Program-made: the position numbers and the translations under genes
Notes under the pieces: model-generated
What the model was told of the DNA's origin: nothing
Database searches by the model: none
The model's input: the letters and a program-made list of their open reading frames with translations, nothing else
Part shown: positions 41,368-50,900 of the stretch, piece by piece
Layout of the letters: each line of letters begins with the position of its first letter
Position numbering within the stretch: position 1 is the stretch's first letter
Source of the DNA: G965230065 sp965230065
Lineage (GTDB): Bacteria; Bacteroidota; Bacteroidia; Cytophagales; Cyclobacteriaceae
Assembly (NCBI GenBank): GCA_965230065.1
Contig: OZ245942.1
Span: 3,906,001 to 3,970,000 of the forward strand
Direction of reading: 5' to 3'
Length of the DNA stretch: 64,000 nucleotides

Positions 41368-42660
41368 ATGGAATACCTCCGGGCAGTTTTTGGCATTGTA
41401 TTGCTCGTTGGGGTAGCCTTCCTTTTTTCTATCAACCGGAAACAAATCAACTGGAGACTGGTAGCCATAGGCATCGGTTTGCAACTTTTATTTGGCATTT
41501 TGGTGCTGAAAGTTCCCGGTGCAACCCTCCTCTTTGACAAACTTTCAGAAGGCTTTGTGAAATTCCTGAGTTTTTCTGATGCCGGTGCCCAGTTCATTTT
41601 TGGCGACCTGGCTACCGATTCATTCGGGTTTATTTTTGCTTTCAAAGTGCTGCCCATCATTATTTTCTTCTCTACTGTCTCTGCGGGGCTTTATTATCTG
41701 GGTATTTTACAAAAAATTGTTTACGGTATTGCCTGGCTTATGGCGCGTACCATGCGGCTCTCCGGTGCCGAAAGCCTGTCGGCAGCAGGCAATGTTTTCC
41801 TTGGCCAAACCGAAGCCCCACTCCTGGTAAAACCTTTCATTGCCCGCATGACCTATTCAGAGTTGATGTGCCTGATGACGGGCGGCATGGCCACCATTTC
41901 GGGTGCGGTGCTGGGAGGCTATATTGCCTTTTTGGCGGGCGATAACCCGGCCGAACAAACCCGGATTGCAGCATATTTACTAAGTGCATCCCTCATGAAC
42001 GCCCCTGCCGCCATTGTGATGGCTAAGATTATCATTCCTGAAACCAGTGGGGAACTGAGTAGCAAAGAACTGAAAGTAAGTACCGAAGAGCTGGGCGTAA
42101 ACCTGATTGATGCCCTTGCCCGGGGTGCAGCCGACGGACTGAAGCTGGCCCTGAACATCGGGGGCATGCTCCTGGCTTTTATTGCGGTGATTGCCGCCCT
42201 CAATTTTGTCCTTTCAGATTTAATAGGTGAACTCACCGGACTGAACCCACTCATTCAGGAAGCTACCAACGGACAGTTTGAAGGCTTTTCGCTGGAGTAT
42301 ATTTTAGGACAGGTTTTCCGGGTTTTTGCGTTTGCCATTGGGGTAGATTGGGCAGACACCTTGCAGGTAGGCAGCTTGCTGGGGCAAAAAACAGTGATTA
42401 ACGAATTTGTGGCTTACCTCAGCCTGGCCGATATGAAGGAAGCCGGTATCTTAGACGGGCGTTCGCTGGTGATTGCGACTTATGCCCTTTGTGGCTTTTC
42501 AAATTTCAGTTCAATTGCCATACAAATTGGCGGCATTGGCGGTATGGCCCCCAACCAACAAAGTAATCTTTCCCGCCTGGGCTTGCATGCCCTGCTGGCT
42601 GCCACCCTGGCCTGTATGCTCACCGGAACGCTGGCTGGGGTGTTGGTTTCTCCTTCTTGA
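41368..42660 (+). CDS. Concentrative nucleoside transporter (CNT/NupC family)
   Basis: The protein has 430 residues with about ten hydrophobic segments. The family motifs are GNVFLGQTEAPLLVKPFI, the gate region LMTGGMATISGAVLGGYI, and the C-terminal YALCGFSNFSSIAIQIGGIGGMAP. It imports nucleosides by cation symport across the inner membrane. It is the last gene of the etf-BFN-transporter run and ends 18 bases before a convergent gene. Confidence 0.93.
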   Translation: MEYLRAVFGIVLLVGVAFLFSINRKQINWRLVAIGIGLQLLFGILVLKVPGATLLFDKLSEGFVKFLSFSDAGAQFIFGDLATDSFGFIFAFKVLPIIIFFSTVSAGLYYLGILQKIVYGIAWLMARTMRLSGAESLSAAGNVFLGQTEAPLLVKPFIARMTYSELMCLMTGGMATISGAVLGGYIAFLAGDNPAEQTRIAAYLLSASLMNAPAAIVMAKIIIPETSGELSSKELKVSTEELGVNLIDALARGAADGLKLALNIGGMLLAFIAVIAALNFVLSDLIGELTGLNPLIQEATNGQFEGFSLEYILGQVFRVFAFAIGVDWADTLQVGSLLGQKTVINEFVAYLSLADMKEAGILDGRSLVIATYALCGFSNFSSIAIQIGGIGGMAPNQQSNLSRLGLHALLAATLACMLTGTLAGVLVSPS

Positions 42661-42678
42661 TATCTAATTCACTAAATA

Positions 42679-44403
42679 TCATTTTTTCTCAAACTTAAAA
42701 TTCCGGAAATCAGATGCATTTACAATGATTTGGTAAATATTTTCCTGCTGGTTCCTTACAAAGTGGAAAGTAGCTGAGTTTTGAGGAGCATAAAACACAT
42801 CTTTACCAAAAAAGATAAGTGGGATTTTGAGGGTGCCTTTGCGAGCTATTATTCTATCTTTTTTCGCTTTTATTTTAATAGTAGCTTCCACACTGGGATT
42901 AAAATAGGTTCCATCGTATTCTTCAAAGTTGTGCAGTACACTCGCATCATGAAATTGGGTAAGGGTAACTTCCCGACTTCTGAATTTCTCTGTCAGTGTT
43001 ATTTCCCCAGCGTCATTCATAGAAAAATCAACATAGAAATATTCGCCGTTAGGATTTTTGGCCACAAAATGCCGAGCGTCAAGTGCAGATAATTTTAAAC
43101 CATTATGGTAATAAGAGTCGCTGATGTAAAGGTTATTGTCTTTTAAGCTCACTTTTCTCATGTGCCCCATACCCTTCGTATCCAAAAATGTATACAAACC
43201 GGGTTTATCACGAAGTTCTGAAAGGTTTACTTCGATAAAATTGAACGTTTCCAAGCCTTTTACAGGCTTATTAAAATAGGGTGAGAGGAAAAGATTGGCT
43301 ACTTCATCCGCCTTTTGATGCGTATCGCTATATCTTGAGGAATTTGCCAGACAAATGACAGTAAACTCCTGTTCAGGAAACCGTAAAATACAGGAGGTAT
43401 GGAGTCCGTTATCACCACCGTGGAAAACCGTTGGCAATCCCCTGAAATTTTCTATCCAAAGCCCGTAGCCATAATTTGTGGGTTTCCCATCGTTCAGTTT
43501 GCTGCCGGTGGTCATTGTTTCAATCAACTGCTTCTGCTTTTTACCCAATTGGTTGTGATAAAAATTCTGATCCCAAAGGATGAGGTCTTCCACCGTACTT
43601 ACCAGGTTGTGGTCTCCTACCACACCACCTTTCAGTTTTCCTTTCTTAAATTTATTTTCCGATTTATAACTGTATCCCACAGCTGCTTTGGGGATTGTGA
43701 AGGCCGGGTCATCATTAAAGAATGTATTTCTCATACCCAGAGGTCGGAAAATAGCCGAATCGGCAAACTGCCTGAGCGAAACCCCGCTTACTTGTGCTAC
43801 AATATCACCCAATAGAATGTAATTTACATTGGTGTAGACGATTTCCTCCCCCGGCATAAAATTCAGGTCTTTTTCACGTGCCAGCACTTTTAGCAGATAC
43901 TCTTTCGTTTGGTATTTTTCTGGCACTTTTCCTTTTAGGTTTCTTTTGCCAGAAAGCATTGCCAACACATAAGCCTCCCGAATGCCACTGCTATGGTCCA
44001 GCAGGTTTCTAAGAGTGATTTTTGCCAGAAAATTGAATTGCGGATAGTATTTTGACAAATTGTCATCCACAGATAATTTACCGTTTTCTTCCAGCAGGGC
44101 AATGCACATCCCTGTAAATTGTTTGGCCATAGAAGCAATATAAAACTGAGTCTCAGGCGAGTTGTTAATTTTTCCGTTTACATCTGCCATCCCAAACCCT
44201 TTTTTATAAATTACCTTTCCTTTGGATATAATGGCAACTGCCCCACCCGGAGCGTCTTCTCTGTTCCAACTATTGAAGATGGAATCTAACTTTTGTTGAT
44301 AAACCTCACTTTTCCCTTTCCGAATTGTTTGTGCAAAACTTTGGGATTCAATTAAGGTGAAGAGCAGGAATATTTTTGTAAGAACAATTAATTTTAAGTG
44401 CAT
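42679..44403 (-). CDS. Exported serine hydrolase, class C beta-lactamase family
   Basis: The protein has 574 residues when started at the ATG giving MHLKLIVLTKIFLLFTLI. That places a signal peptide first and avoids overlap with the upstream AraC gene. The catalytic domain (about 45-390) has SMAK (SxxK), YTNVNY (YxN) and HGGDNG. About 180 C-terminal residues form a beta-rich extra domain. Members hydrolyse D-amino-acid peptides, esters or beta-lactams. Substrate is unknown, and resistance should not be assumed. It is directly downstream of the regulator gene, which may control it. Confidence 0.87.
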   Translation of the reverse strand: MHLKLIVLTKIFLLFTLIESQSFAQTIRKGKSEVYQQKLDSIFNSWNREDAPGGAVAIISKGKVIYKKGFGMADVNGKINNSPETQFYIASMAKQFTGMCIALLEENGKLSVDDNLSKYYPQFNFLAKITLRNLLDHSSGIREAYVLAMLSGKRNLKGKVPEKYQTKEYLLKVLAREKDLNFMPGEEIVYTNVNYILLGDIVAQVSGVSLRQFADSAIFRPLGMRNTFFNDDPAFTIPKAAVGYSYKSENKFKKGKLKGGVVGDHNLVSTVEDLILWDQNFYHNQLGKKQKQLIETMTTGSKLNDGKPTNYGYGLWIENFRGLPTVFHGGDNGLHTSCILRFPEQEFTVICLANSSRYSDTHQKADEVANLFLSPYFNKPVKGLETFNFIEVNLSELRDKPGLYTFLDTKGMGHMRKVSLKDNNLYISDSYYHNGLKLSALDARHFVAKNPNGEYFYVDFSMNDAGEITLTEKFRSREVTLTQFHDASVLHNFEEYDGTYFNPSVEATIKIKAKKDRIIARKGTLKIPLIFFGKDVFYAPQNSATFHFVRNQQENIYQIIVNASDFRNFKFEKK

Positions 44404-44437
44404 ATCAGCTTTTTTTGAAGCAAGATGTATGAAATAT

Positions 44438-45574
44438 TTATTGTTCAGGGGGCAAATCTGGATTTGCATCAAGTTTTTGTTTATAGTTGCTCGGTGACAT
44501 CTCAGTCACTTTTTTGAAAGCGCGGAGGAAGGTTGACCTTGAAGCAAAACCCACCTCTAATGCAATACCTTCTAAAGTTAGGTGTTGATAACTTCTGTCG
44601 GCCAATTTTATCTTTGCATCTTCTACCCTAAATTTATTCACAAAATCATTGAATCCTTTATGGAGGTGACGGTTAAAAATCTGGGATACTATTTTTGTTG
44701 GCAACTCCACTTCCTGGCAAAAATGTTCCAGACGAAGTTCAGGATTCAGATAGAGTTGTTTTGACAGCATGACCTCCTGCATCTTTGCGATACAGGACGA
44801 AATATTCTGAGTATCTGCATAATTACTCTTTTGCAGGTTTCCGAATATTCCCTGGTTAATTTGCCGAATACTAATCCAATAGATAAAGCCTACTACCGGA
44901 TAGTAAATCGGATAATAATAAACCGTTTGCAGCAGATAATCTTGAAGTGGGCTAATATAAAGAAATAAAAAAGGTGTCCAACATGCCAAGATCATTGAAA
45001 AACCGACTACTAAAAAACGTGCCCAGCGGAAGGCTTTATTTTTTAGGCTTCGGTAAGTCAACAACATTTTCCAGCTCAAAAATGTATAAATGAGTATAGA
45101 AAAATATCTTGGAATATCCACATAGGTATTGTATTGATCCAGGAAATGAATTAAACCGTAAGCCTGCTGTTCATTGTAATAAGTGAACGCATAAAAAGGC
45201 AAAAACAAATAGGTGATAAGCCACGGAAACAAATCAATCAATACCGGATAGAAGTGAATTATCTGTTTTTTTGAAAATTTATAGTCGGGTTGCAACAGAC
45301 TTTTGGTAAGAAAAAATAACAGCGGCCCCAGGGGCATGATTAAATAAAACGGCAAATAAGCAAACAGTAAAAGCTGGTTTACAGAAAGATTTTTACTCAT
45401 CACAGCGGATCCTAAAAAAACTCCGGTGGCCGCCCATGAGAGAATGAATACGATGCAAGAAAATAATTTATATTGGAAATGAGGGGCATTCTTGCGAAAC
45501 AGGAAAATACATGTAATGATCAATCCTTGTATGATCCCTATTAAAAGGACTACATTGAAGAGGGTAATGTGCAT
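44438..45574 (-). CDS. AraC-family regulator with membrane-spanning N-terminus
   Basis: The protein has 378 residues. Seven or so hydrophobic helices (about 5-245; for example FNVVLLIGIIQGLIITCIFLF and YYPIYYPVVGFIYWISI) precede an AraC DNA-binding domain (about 275-370). The second helix-turn-helix is GIALEVGFASRSTFLRAFKKVTEMSPSNY. Such membrane AraC proteins are common in Bacteroidota and presumably sense an envelope or lipid-soluble signal. It is co-oriented with the serine hydrolase, 34 bases apart. Confidence 0.9.
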   Translation of the reverse strand: MHITLFNVVLLIGIIQGLIITCIFLFRKNAPHFQYKLFSCIVFILSWAATGVFLGSAVMSKNLSVNQLLLFAYLPFYLIMPLGPLLFFLTKSLLQPDYKFSKKQIIHFYPVLIDLFPWLITYLFLPFYAFTYYNEQQAYGLIHFLDQYNTYVDIPRYFSILIYTFLSWKMLLTYRSLKNKAFRWARFLVVGFSMILACWTPFLFLYISPLQDYLLQTVYYYPIYYPVVGFIYWISIRQINQGIFGNLQKSNYADTQNISSCIAKMQEVMLSKQLYLNPELRLEHFCQEVELPTKIVSQIFNRHLHKGFNDFVNKFRVEDAKIKLADRSYQHLTLEGIALEVGFASRSTFLRAFKKVTEMSPSNYKQKLDANPDLPPEQ

Positions 45575-45684
45575 GGGTAATGTGCTTCAGTGGACTAAAT
45601 ATTAACGAAGCCTTTAAATGTACATTGTTTATCAATGCTTCTGCAAACCCTGATGCATTTTTAGGTTACAGCTTTTCGAAACGC

Positions 45685-45777
45685 TTTTTGTTGCATTAAA
45701 GCAGAGGGAGTTTCAATACCGCCCAGAGAAAAATATTACAAATCAGGCATTCAGAAACTTTGCTTTTGCAACAAAAA
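45685..45777. repeat. Long-spaced inverted repeat upstream of dodecin
   Basis: TTTTTGTTGCA (45685-45695) is the exact complement of TGCAACAAAAA (45767-45777). AAAGC (45698-45702) and GCTTT (45762-45766) extend it. It lies in the 337-base gap between the AraC gene and dodecin, which are divergent. Nothing else is seen in the gap except A/T-rich sequence. Confidence 0.5.
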
Positions 45778-45911
45778 TTATAAAGGAGCAATGCTTTTCT
45801 TGAACATCCTGTGGGAAAATTAAAAATTTTTTGTATACTACAAGTACAACCGCTGACAACCGTCAGCCTGCATGCATTGCAGATTTTTTTTATTCCAAAA
45901 CCACATTAACC

Positions 45912-46124
45912 ATGGCAACCAGTGTTTATAAAGTGATTGAAGTAATAGGGACTAGCGATGTTTCCTGGGAAGATGCCGCCAAGCAGGCCGTAGCCAGGGC
46001 CGGCAAAACCGTAGAAGATTTACGCATCGCGGAAGTAATATCCCAGGATATGAAAATTGAAAACGGACAAATCAAGGCATACCGTACCAAACTGAGCTTG
46101 TCTTTTAAGTACCGTGATGAGTAG
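45912..46124 (+). CDS. Dodecin family flavin-binding protein
   Basis: The protein has 70 residues from the ATG giving MATSVYKVIEVIGTSDVSWE. The longer reading from 45831 lacks family similarity, so the internal start is chosen. Dodecin motifs are AAKQAVARAGKTVEDLRIAEV and the end IKAYRTKLSLSFKYRD. It forms hollow dodecamers that store or buffer riboflavin/FMN in the cytosol. A palindrome follows the stop. Confidence 0.92.
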   Translation: MATSVYKVIEVIGTSDVSWEDAAKQAVARAGKTVEDLRIAEVISQDMKIENGQIKAYRTKLSLSFKYRDE

Positions 46125-46136
46125 TTTTCGTAAAAA

Positions 46137-46184
46137 AACTTTGACAAAACTGCCGTCACTCTGACCTATAGCTTTGTCAAAGTT
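46137..46184. repeat. AACTTTGACAAA-family palindrome after dodecin (copy 2)
   Basis: AACTTTGACAAA (46137-46148) and TTTGTCAAAGTT (46173-46184) are exact reverse complements. The element starts 13 bases after the dodecin stop and ends 15 bases before the convergent YARHG gene. The core is shared with the element at 19653. Confidence 0.8.
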
Positions 46185-46198
46185 CGCTTACTCTTCTT

Positions 46199-46912
46199 TT
46201 ATGGCCGATTTTCAGCTTGTTGAATTAAACGTATGTTTTGTAATTCCAGGGTTGTGAGGAACTTGGTTACATTGGCTTGTTGGGGACTGTACCAATCCTG
46301 ACTTGAGAAATGTTTTTCCATATTGCCCCCCGGCTCGAAGATGTAACCATACCTGGCAAAAATCTCATTGCGCATAAGCCTGAGTTCTTTGGGCGGCATG
46401 GTGTTCAATGCACCTAACGTTAATTGTGTGGTAGAAGCCTGGGGATATTCCCCGGGATACATGGTTTTTACCGCTCCCGTTTTCGGGCCGAGCTCGTATT
46501 CGCCCTCCACTGTTAATCCACTCCACGAGTTATATATTTTCAGGCATTCTTGTGGTTCTTCTCCATTGTCATAGATGACGAACTCGCCCTTGTACTTATC
46601 TGAACTAAACTGCCCGTTTTTAGCAATGGATACATTTGAGAGATTTTCATACTGCCAAACCCATTGGGTAGCATTTGTATTCCATCCTCCGCTTTTTATC
46701 TGCGCAATAATTTCATCTCCTGCAAAAAACAATACAAGGGTTGATTCTCCTTCAGATTCTCCAAAGTGATAGGTTCCTTCATATGCCAGCCTGTTTTCAG
46801 GAAGCCAGGTGGTTATCTTACTTTCATCGATCTTCTCCGATCCCAAATATTGACCGTATGAAACCTGCAAAGTGAAGATAAAGCAGATCATAAAGTTTCC
46901 GACCCTATGCAT
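46199..46912 (-). CDS. Exported YARHG-domain protein
   Basis: The protein has 237 residues with a signal peptide (about 1-20, ending VSYG). A beta-rich middle (about 40-160) precedes the C-terminal YARHG domain with LRLMRNEIFARYGYIFEPGGNMEKHFSSQDWY. YARHG is an extracellular domain found in many bacteria, with function not established. It is probably a single-gene unit. Confidence 0.85.
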   Translation of the reverse strand: MHRVGNFMICFIFTLQVSYGQYLGSEKIDESKITTWLPENRLAYEGTYHFGESEGESTLVLFFAGDEIIAQIKSGGWNTNATQWVWQYENLSNVSIAKNGQFSSDKYKGEFVIYDNGEEPQECLKIYNSWSGLTVEGEYELGPKTGAVKTMYPGEYPQASTTQLTLGALNTMPPKELRLMRNEIFARYGYIFEPGGNMEKHFSSQDWYSPQQANVTKFLTTLELQNIRLIQQAENRP

Positions 46913-46953
46913 ACCATGCTATTTAAAAAGATTTAATGGCTAAATCGATTCTT

Positions 46954-48048
46954 TCACTCAAAAACCCCAAACCACTGTTGCGCATTTTTAAAATAAACTT
47001 TGTCAACTACTTCTTTGGGCAATTGCAATCCTTGAAACTCTCCTTCTATGAGGTCGCTGGTCATCGTATCTGCCGTGGTAAAATACTGCCAGTCGCGCAG
47101 CCAGGTTTCATGCGTACTTTCCTGCATTTCAGCTGCATCCCCATTGCCACTGTCGCCCATATCGGTAGCATATAACAAGCGGTCTTGGTATTTGATGAAG
47201 AAGTCCCGCACTTTTTCCCGGTTTTCGCGGGTTTGGTAAAATACCTGCCCCATGCGAGCGGCCAGGTCCACGGCCATGTTGGGGAACTTATCCAGGCGTT
47301 TGGCCAATTCATCCACACTCCATTCCAGGCTGCCCATGTGGGCGCCCACAAAAATCATTTGTGGGTTTTTTTCAAGCATACGGTCGCGGGCAGCAATCTG
47401 CTCTTCGTACGAGGGCATTTCAGGAAATTGATACATGTGGTACTGGGGGTTGTTGGTGAAATAGCCTTTGTCATTATTGGTGGTCATTTCTTCTACGGGC
47501 AACCAGCAATTCTTAGGCTCGCCCAAATGCCCCATCACCGGGGTTTTTCGTTTTGTCAGTACCTGAAAAATTGTGTCAAACTTGGGGTCATCAATCATCA
47601 CGAGGTTACCGGCGGTATCCCTTTGTACCATGCCAATATTTTTCCATACTTTGATACCAATAGCACCCGCCTCGAAACACGAGTCCAGCCAGTTCATCGA
47701 CTGCCTTGCCCAGTTTGGCTCATCCCATTCTTTCATAGAAAAAGCGGTGATGCTGGCAATGTCTTCCGGATGGTTTTGCGCCTGGTAATTCACAAAATGA
47801 AACTGCTCTTTTACATCCTCAATGCCTGCCGAATGATCTACCACGATGTTAAGCAGTTTAAAATTGTCTTTTCGTGCCTGCTGTACAAATGCATCCCTTT
47901 CGGTTCGGATATGCACATGTACATCCGCTTTTTGTACTTTGTCAAAATCATCCATTGTATAGTAAGCTTCCTCTGTTTGGTTTTCACTACCAGGAGATGT
48001 ACAGGCTGCTATCACACAAAAAATCAGAAAGGAAAGTATAGTTTTCAT
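46954..48048 (-). CDS. Amidohydrolase-family lipoprotein
   Basis: The protein has 364 residues from the ATG giving MKTILSFLIFCVIAAC, where Cys16 is the lipidated residue. That start is preferred to the ATG 24 bases upstream. The TIM-barrel metal-hydrolase motifs are HVHI (first strand), GIKVWKNIG, VMGHLGEP, FVGAHMGS and ATDMG. It looks like an Amidohydro_2-type enzyme acting at the cell envelope. Substrate is unknown. Confidence 0.86.
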   Translation of the reverse strand: MKTILSFLIFCVIAACTSPGSENQTEEAYYTMDDFDKVQKADVHVHIRTERDAFVQQARKDNFKLLNIVVDHSAGIEDVKEQFHFVNYQAQNHPEDIASITAFSMKEWDEPNWARQSMNWLDSCFEAGAIGIKVWKNIGMVQRDTAGNLVMIDDPKFDTIFQVLTKRKTPVMGHLGEPKNCWLPVEEMTTNNDKGYFTNNPQYHMYQFPEMPSYEEQIAARDRMLEKNPQMIFVGAHMGSLEWSVDELAKRLDKFPNMAVDLAARMGQVFYQTRENREKVRDFFIKYQDRLLYATDMGDSGNGDAAEMQESTHETWLRDWQYFTTADTMTSDLIEGEFQGLQLPKEVVDKVYFKNAQQWFGVFE

Positions 48049-48253
48049 GGTTTGACAATTAAAGACGAACAAAGGAGTGTTAAACGTTTAACAAATAGCT
48101 TATCAGGGAAATATTAATTTGAGATAAATTAGAATCAGTACCCATATTAGGCAAAAGCTGGCACTATTGCCAAGAAATTTGCTATTGATCCCAAAAAACT
48201 ATTCCTTAAAGTCTCTCAAGATACTCTCTATGATAATTTCATTAGCCTGCTGG

Positions 48254-48700
48254 TTATCTTATCTCAATAACAGCCACAGCTTCTATCTCTACCAATAACC
48301 TTTCTGCAGCCAGCGCCTGCACACCTACCAACGTGCTGGCAGGCATATTGTGATCTCCAAGAAGCTCTTTGCGTATTTCTTTGAAGATAGATAAATGTTC
48401 AGGCTGATAATTGACGAAAAATGTTGTGGTTTTAACCAAATCATCCAGAGTAGCCCCGGCATCTTTTAGCTGTTTTTCCAGATTGTGAAAAGCAGAGCGA
48501 ATCTGTGTTTTCATATCCTCACCTTCCCCAACCTGCCCCGAAACATAAAGGGTTTTGATATTGCCAGTTGTTACAGCTACTACCTGTGTATATCCATTGG
48601 CCGGATTAATATAGGCCTTTTGAAAGTGAGAAGCATCTTGCGCATATATACATGCAAAGTAGCTGACATAGCAACAAAGACAAAGCAGTACTTTTTTCAT
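48254..48700 (-). CDS. Exported RidA-family protein
   Basis: The protein has 148 residues from the ATG giving MKKVLLCLCCYVSYFACIYAQ, a signal peptide unusual for this normally cytosolic family. Rid fold motifs are YVSGQVGEGEDMKTQIRSAFHNLEKQL and LVEIEAVAVI. The active-site loop reads MPASTLVGV. The arginine that binds substrate in RidA deaminases (usual PAR) is a serine here, so imine deaminase activity is doubtful. It starts upstream of the amidohydrolase on the same strand, 205 bases away. Confidence 0.87.
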   Translation of the reverse strand: MKKVLLCLCCYVSYFACIYAQDASHFQKAYINPANGYTQVVAVTTGNIKTLYVSGQVGEGEDMKTQIRSAFHNLEKQLKDAGATLDDLVKTTTFFVNYQPEHLSIFKEIRKELLGDHNMPASTLVGVQALAAERLLVEIEAVAVIEIR

Positions 48701-48806
48701 AACCGTGAAATAGGGTTGGACTATGACAAATATAATAGAAAGAGGAGGGGGCAAAAAAATACCCTCATAACTATTTAAAAAATCAAATAATTATGAGGGA
48801 AATTAG

Positions 48807-48879
<73 letters not shown>

Positions 48880-48960
48880 ATGTGTAATAGGTGGGCAAAG
48901 CTATAAGGTAGTATTTAATTATACAAGTATTCCCAAAATATTTCGGAAAAGAAATCTTTA

Positions 48961-49034
48961 GCAGTAGCAGTCGGCAGCGGCAGAAAGCAGTCAGAAAAAA
49001 AGACTGCCTACTGCTGCTGCCTACTGCCTACTTT
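48961..49034. repeat. GCAGTAGGCAG-family palindrome overlapping a gene 3' end (copy 3)
   Basis: GCAGTC (48988-48993) faces GACTGC (49002-49007), and the outer words GCAGTAGCAG, CGGCAGCGG and CTGCTGCTGCCTACTGCCTAC surround them. The stop and last codons (RQQQ) of the downstream lipoprotein gene lie inside. Related copies are at 17061 and 38386. Confidence 0.75.
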
Positions 49035-49814
49035 ATTTTTTTCTTCTGTCGTTGTCTTTCTGAAATCAAATACATGGTCGGTGTTGCCAATGGGCACAAT
49101 CAAACGGTAATATTTGTTGGCTTCCTGTTTAGGGAAGAATATCTTGCCTCTGTAACTGTGCCCGGGGGCAATGGTGGTATGCGGAAATATTTCATCAGGC
49201 AAAAACCGGGCTTCCTCATTATCCTTTCGTGCCGAGGCTGCCAGGCTTTCCCCGGCAATATCAATTGCTACAAGACTTGAGGCCGTAAGCACATCCCGGG
49301 TAACAGCTTTTTTTTCATCTGCGGTTGTCCATTCGGTTTTGTAAAAATCCTCACTGTCTTTGGCTGCATCATAAATGACCATGCCTGCCCCGGCCAACGC
49401 TAACAAAATCGTCAAACTTGCTTTGGCTTTGATTCTTTCCTGAAAATACTTTTCTACTTCCTTCGGGCGCATGGCCTTCTCTTTGTAATTGAATGTTTTA
49501 TTGTAAAACATGGATAACGCGTGTATATCCTCGGTATGTTCTTCCACAGGTTGAAAAGCTACCGGGCTTGCATAATACATGATATGTTGTGGAATGATTT
49601 CTACTGGAATTGCTGAGCCATTTTGCACTTCCATGTCAAAAACCATATACGCACCTTTTACCTCAATATTTTCTGTTGTTACATGCACACTGTGGAGTTC
49701 AGTGCTTAGGGCCATACCATTGCCAGCATACGGGTGATAGGTAACTGGCACAAGATACCCGGAAGAGCATGCACCAAACAGGAGGAGGGATAGCAATAAA
49801 ACAGCGTTTTTCAT
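49008..49814 (-). CDS. Lipoprotein of unknown function
   Basis: The protein has 268 residues with a clear lipobox (LLFGAC, Cys16). The middle has a hydrophobic stretch (ASLTILLALAGAGMVIYDAA, about 132-151). Beta-rich parts lie around VHVTTENIEVKGAYMVFDMEVQNGSAIPV and YRGKIFFPKQEANKYYRLIVPIGN. No known family is recognised. The last residues RQQQ come from a palindromic repeat and may be a recent extension. Confidence 0.72.
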   Translation of the reverse strand: MKNAVLLLSLLLFGACSSGYLVPVTYHPYAGNGMALSTELHSVHVTTENIEVKGAYMVFDMEVQNGSAIPVEIIPQHIMYYASPVAFQPVEEHTEDIHALSMFYNKTFNYKEKAMRPKEVEKYFQERIKAKASLTILLALAGAGMVIYDAAKDSEDFYKTEWTTADEKKAVTRDVLTASSLVAIDIAGESLAASARKDNEEARFLPDEIFPHTTIAPGHSYRGKIFFPKQEANKYYRLIVPIGNTDHVFDFRKTTTEEKNKVGSRQQQ

Positions 49815-49981
49815 GGTTTTGCCAAATTAAGGTAGAAAGGTAGAAGAACGCGCCTGATATTACTCCGGCACATACGGCTATTTGTAATTGCAGTAATAAT
49901 TTAATAATTATTCTGCTTAAATAAAATAGGGGTTGGGCGGTATTATTAAATTTAGACTACCTTTGCCCAAATAGTTTTTCC

Positions 49982-50899
49982 ATGGAAAATAACTCAAAAC
50001 ATAAGGCCGGGTTTGTAAGCATTGTGGGCAAGCCCAACGTAGGAAAATCTACCCTGATGAACGCTTTGGTAGGGGAACAACTGTCTATTATTACCTCAAA
50101 AGCGCAAACCACCCGCCACCGCATCATGGGCATACTTAATGGTTCGTCACACGATGGTTCGTCGGATGGGGGTGAGGATTTTCAGATTGTATATTCAGAC
50201 ACACCCGGCATCCTCGATCCAAAATACGAGTTGCAGGCTTCTATGATGCGGTTTGTGCAAAATGCTTTATCTGACGCTGATATCATCCTTTTTGTAACTG
50301 ACCTTGAGGAAAAATTTGCAGGAGAAGCGATGATCGAGAAGCTTAACCAAATGGAGGTTCCGGTCATTTTTGTAATGAACAAGATAGATTTGGGCAAAGG
50401 AAGCCAGGCACACGACAAGCTGGCTTACTGGAAAGAAATTGTAAAAGCGGATACTTACCTGTCGGTTTCTGCTTTGCAGGGTGAAGGCGTACCCCAGGTT
50501 TTAGACGCTATTTTGCAATACCTGCCAGCGCACCCTCCCTATTTCCCCAAAGATGAAGTAACCGACCGCCCCGAGCGGTTCTTTGCAGCGGAAATTATCC
50601 GGGAAAAAATATTCCTGAACTATCAGCAGGAAGTGCCGTATAGTAGCGAAGTGGTAATCACTGAGTTTAAGGAAGAGCCTGACATCATCCGCATGCGCTG
50701 CGAAATATTCGTGGAGCGCGACAGCCAAAAAGGCATTATCATAGGGAAAAAAGGCGCGGCCCTGAAAAAAGTGGGCACCGAAGCACGAAAAGATTTGGAA
50801 AAGTTTTTCGAGAAAAAAGTATTTCTGGAACAACACGTAAAAGTAAACCCCGACTGGCGCAAAAAACAACAGCAGTTGAGCCGGTTTGGGTATAATTGA
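49982..50899 (+). CDS. era: GTPase Era
   Basis: The protein has 305 residues. The G domain has [29 protein letters not shown] and MNKIDLG. The C-terminal KH domain (about 225-300) has IIGKKGAALKKVGTEARKDLEKFF and ends LEQHVKVNPDWRKKQQQLSRFGY. Era binds 16S rRNA near its 3' end during 30S assembly. It is immediately followed by der on the same strand. Confidence 0.96.
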   Translation: MENNSKHKAGFVSIVGKPNVGKSTLMNALVGEQLSIITSKAQTTRHRIMGILNGSSHDGSSDGGEDFQIVYSDTPGILDPKYELQASMMRFVQNALSDADIILFVTDLEEKFAGEAMIEKLNQMEVPVIFVMNKIDLGKGSQAHDKLAYWKEIVKADTYLSVSALQGEGVPQVLDAILQYLPAHPPYFPKDEVTDRPERFFAAEIIREKIFLNYQQEVPYSSEVVITEFKEEPDIIRMRCEIFVERDSQKGIIIGKKGAALKKVGTEARKDLEKFFEKKVFLEQHVKVNPDWRKKQQQLSRFGYN

Positions 50900-50900
50900 A

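Noticed and set aside
42679..44403. Serine hydrolase as an antibiotic-resistance beta-lactamase
   Set aside because: The length, extra C-terminal domain and lineage fit the general esterase/peptidase branch; nothing in the sequence shows beta-lactam hydrolysis.
47185..48117. 310-residue open frame on the plus strand opposite the amidohydrolase gene
   Set aside because: It lies wholly antisense to a gene with clear metal-hydrolase motifs, has low-complexity His/Phe-rich translation and no family features.
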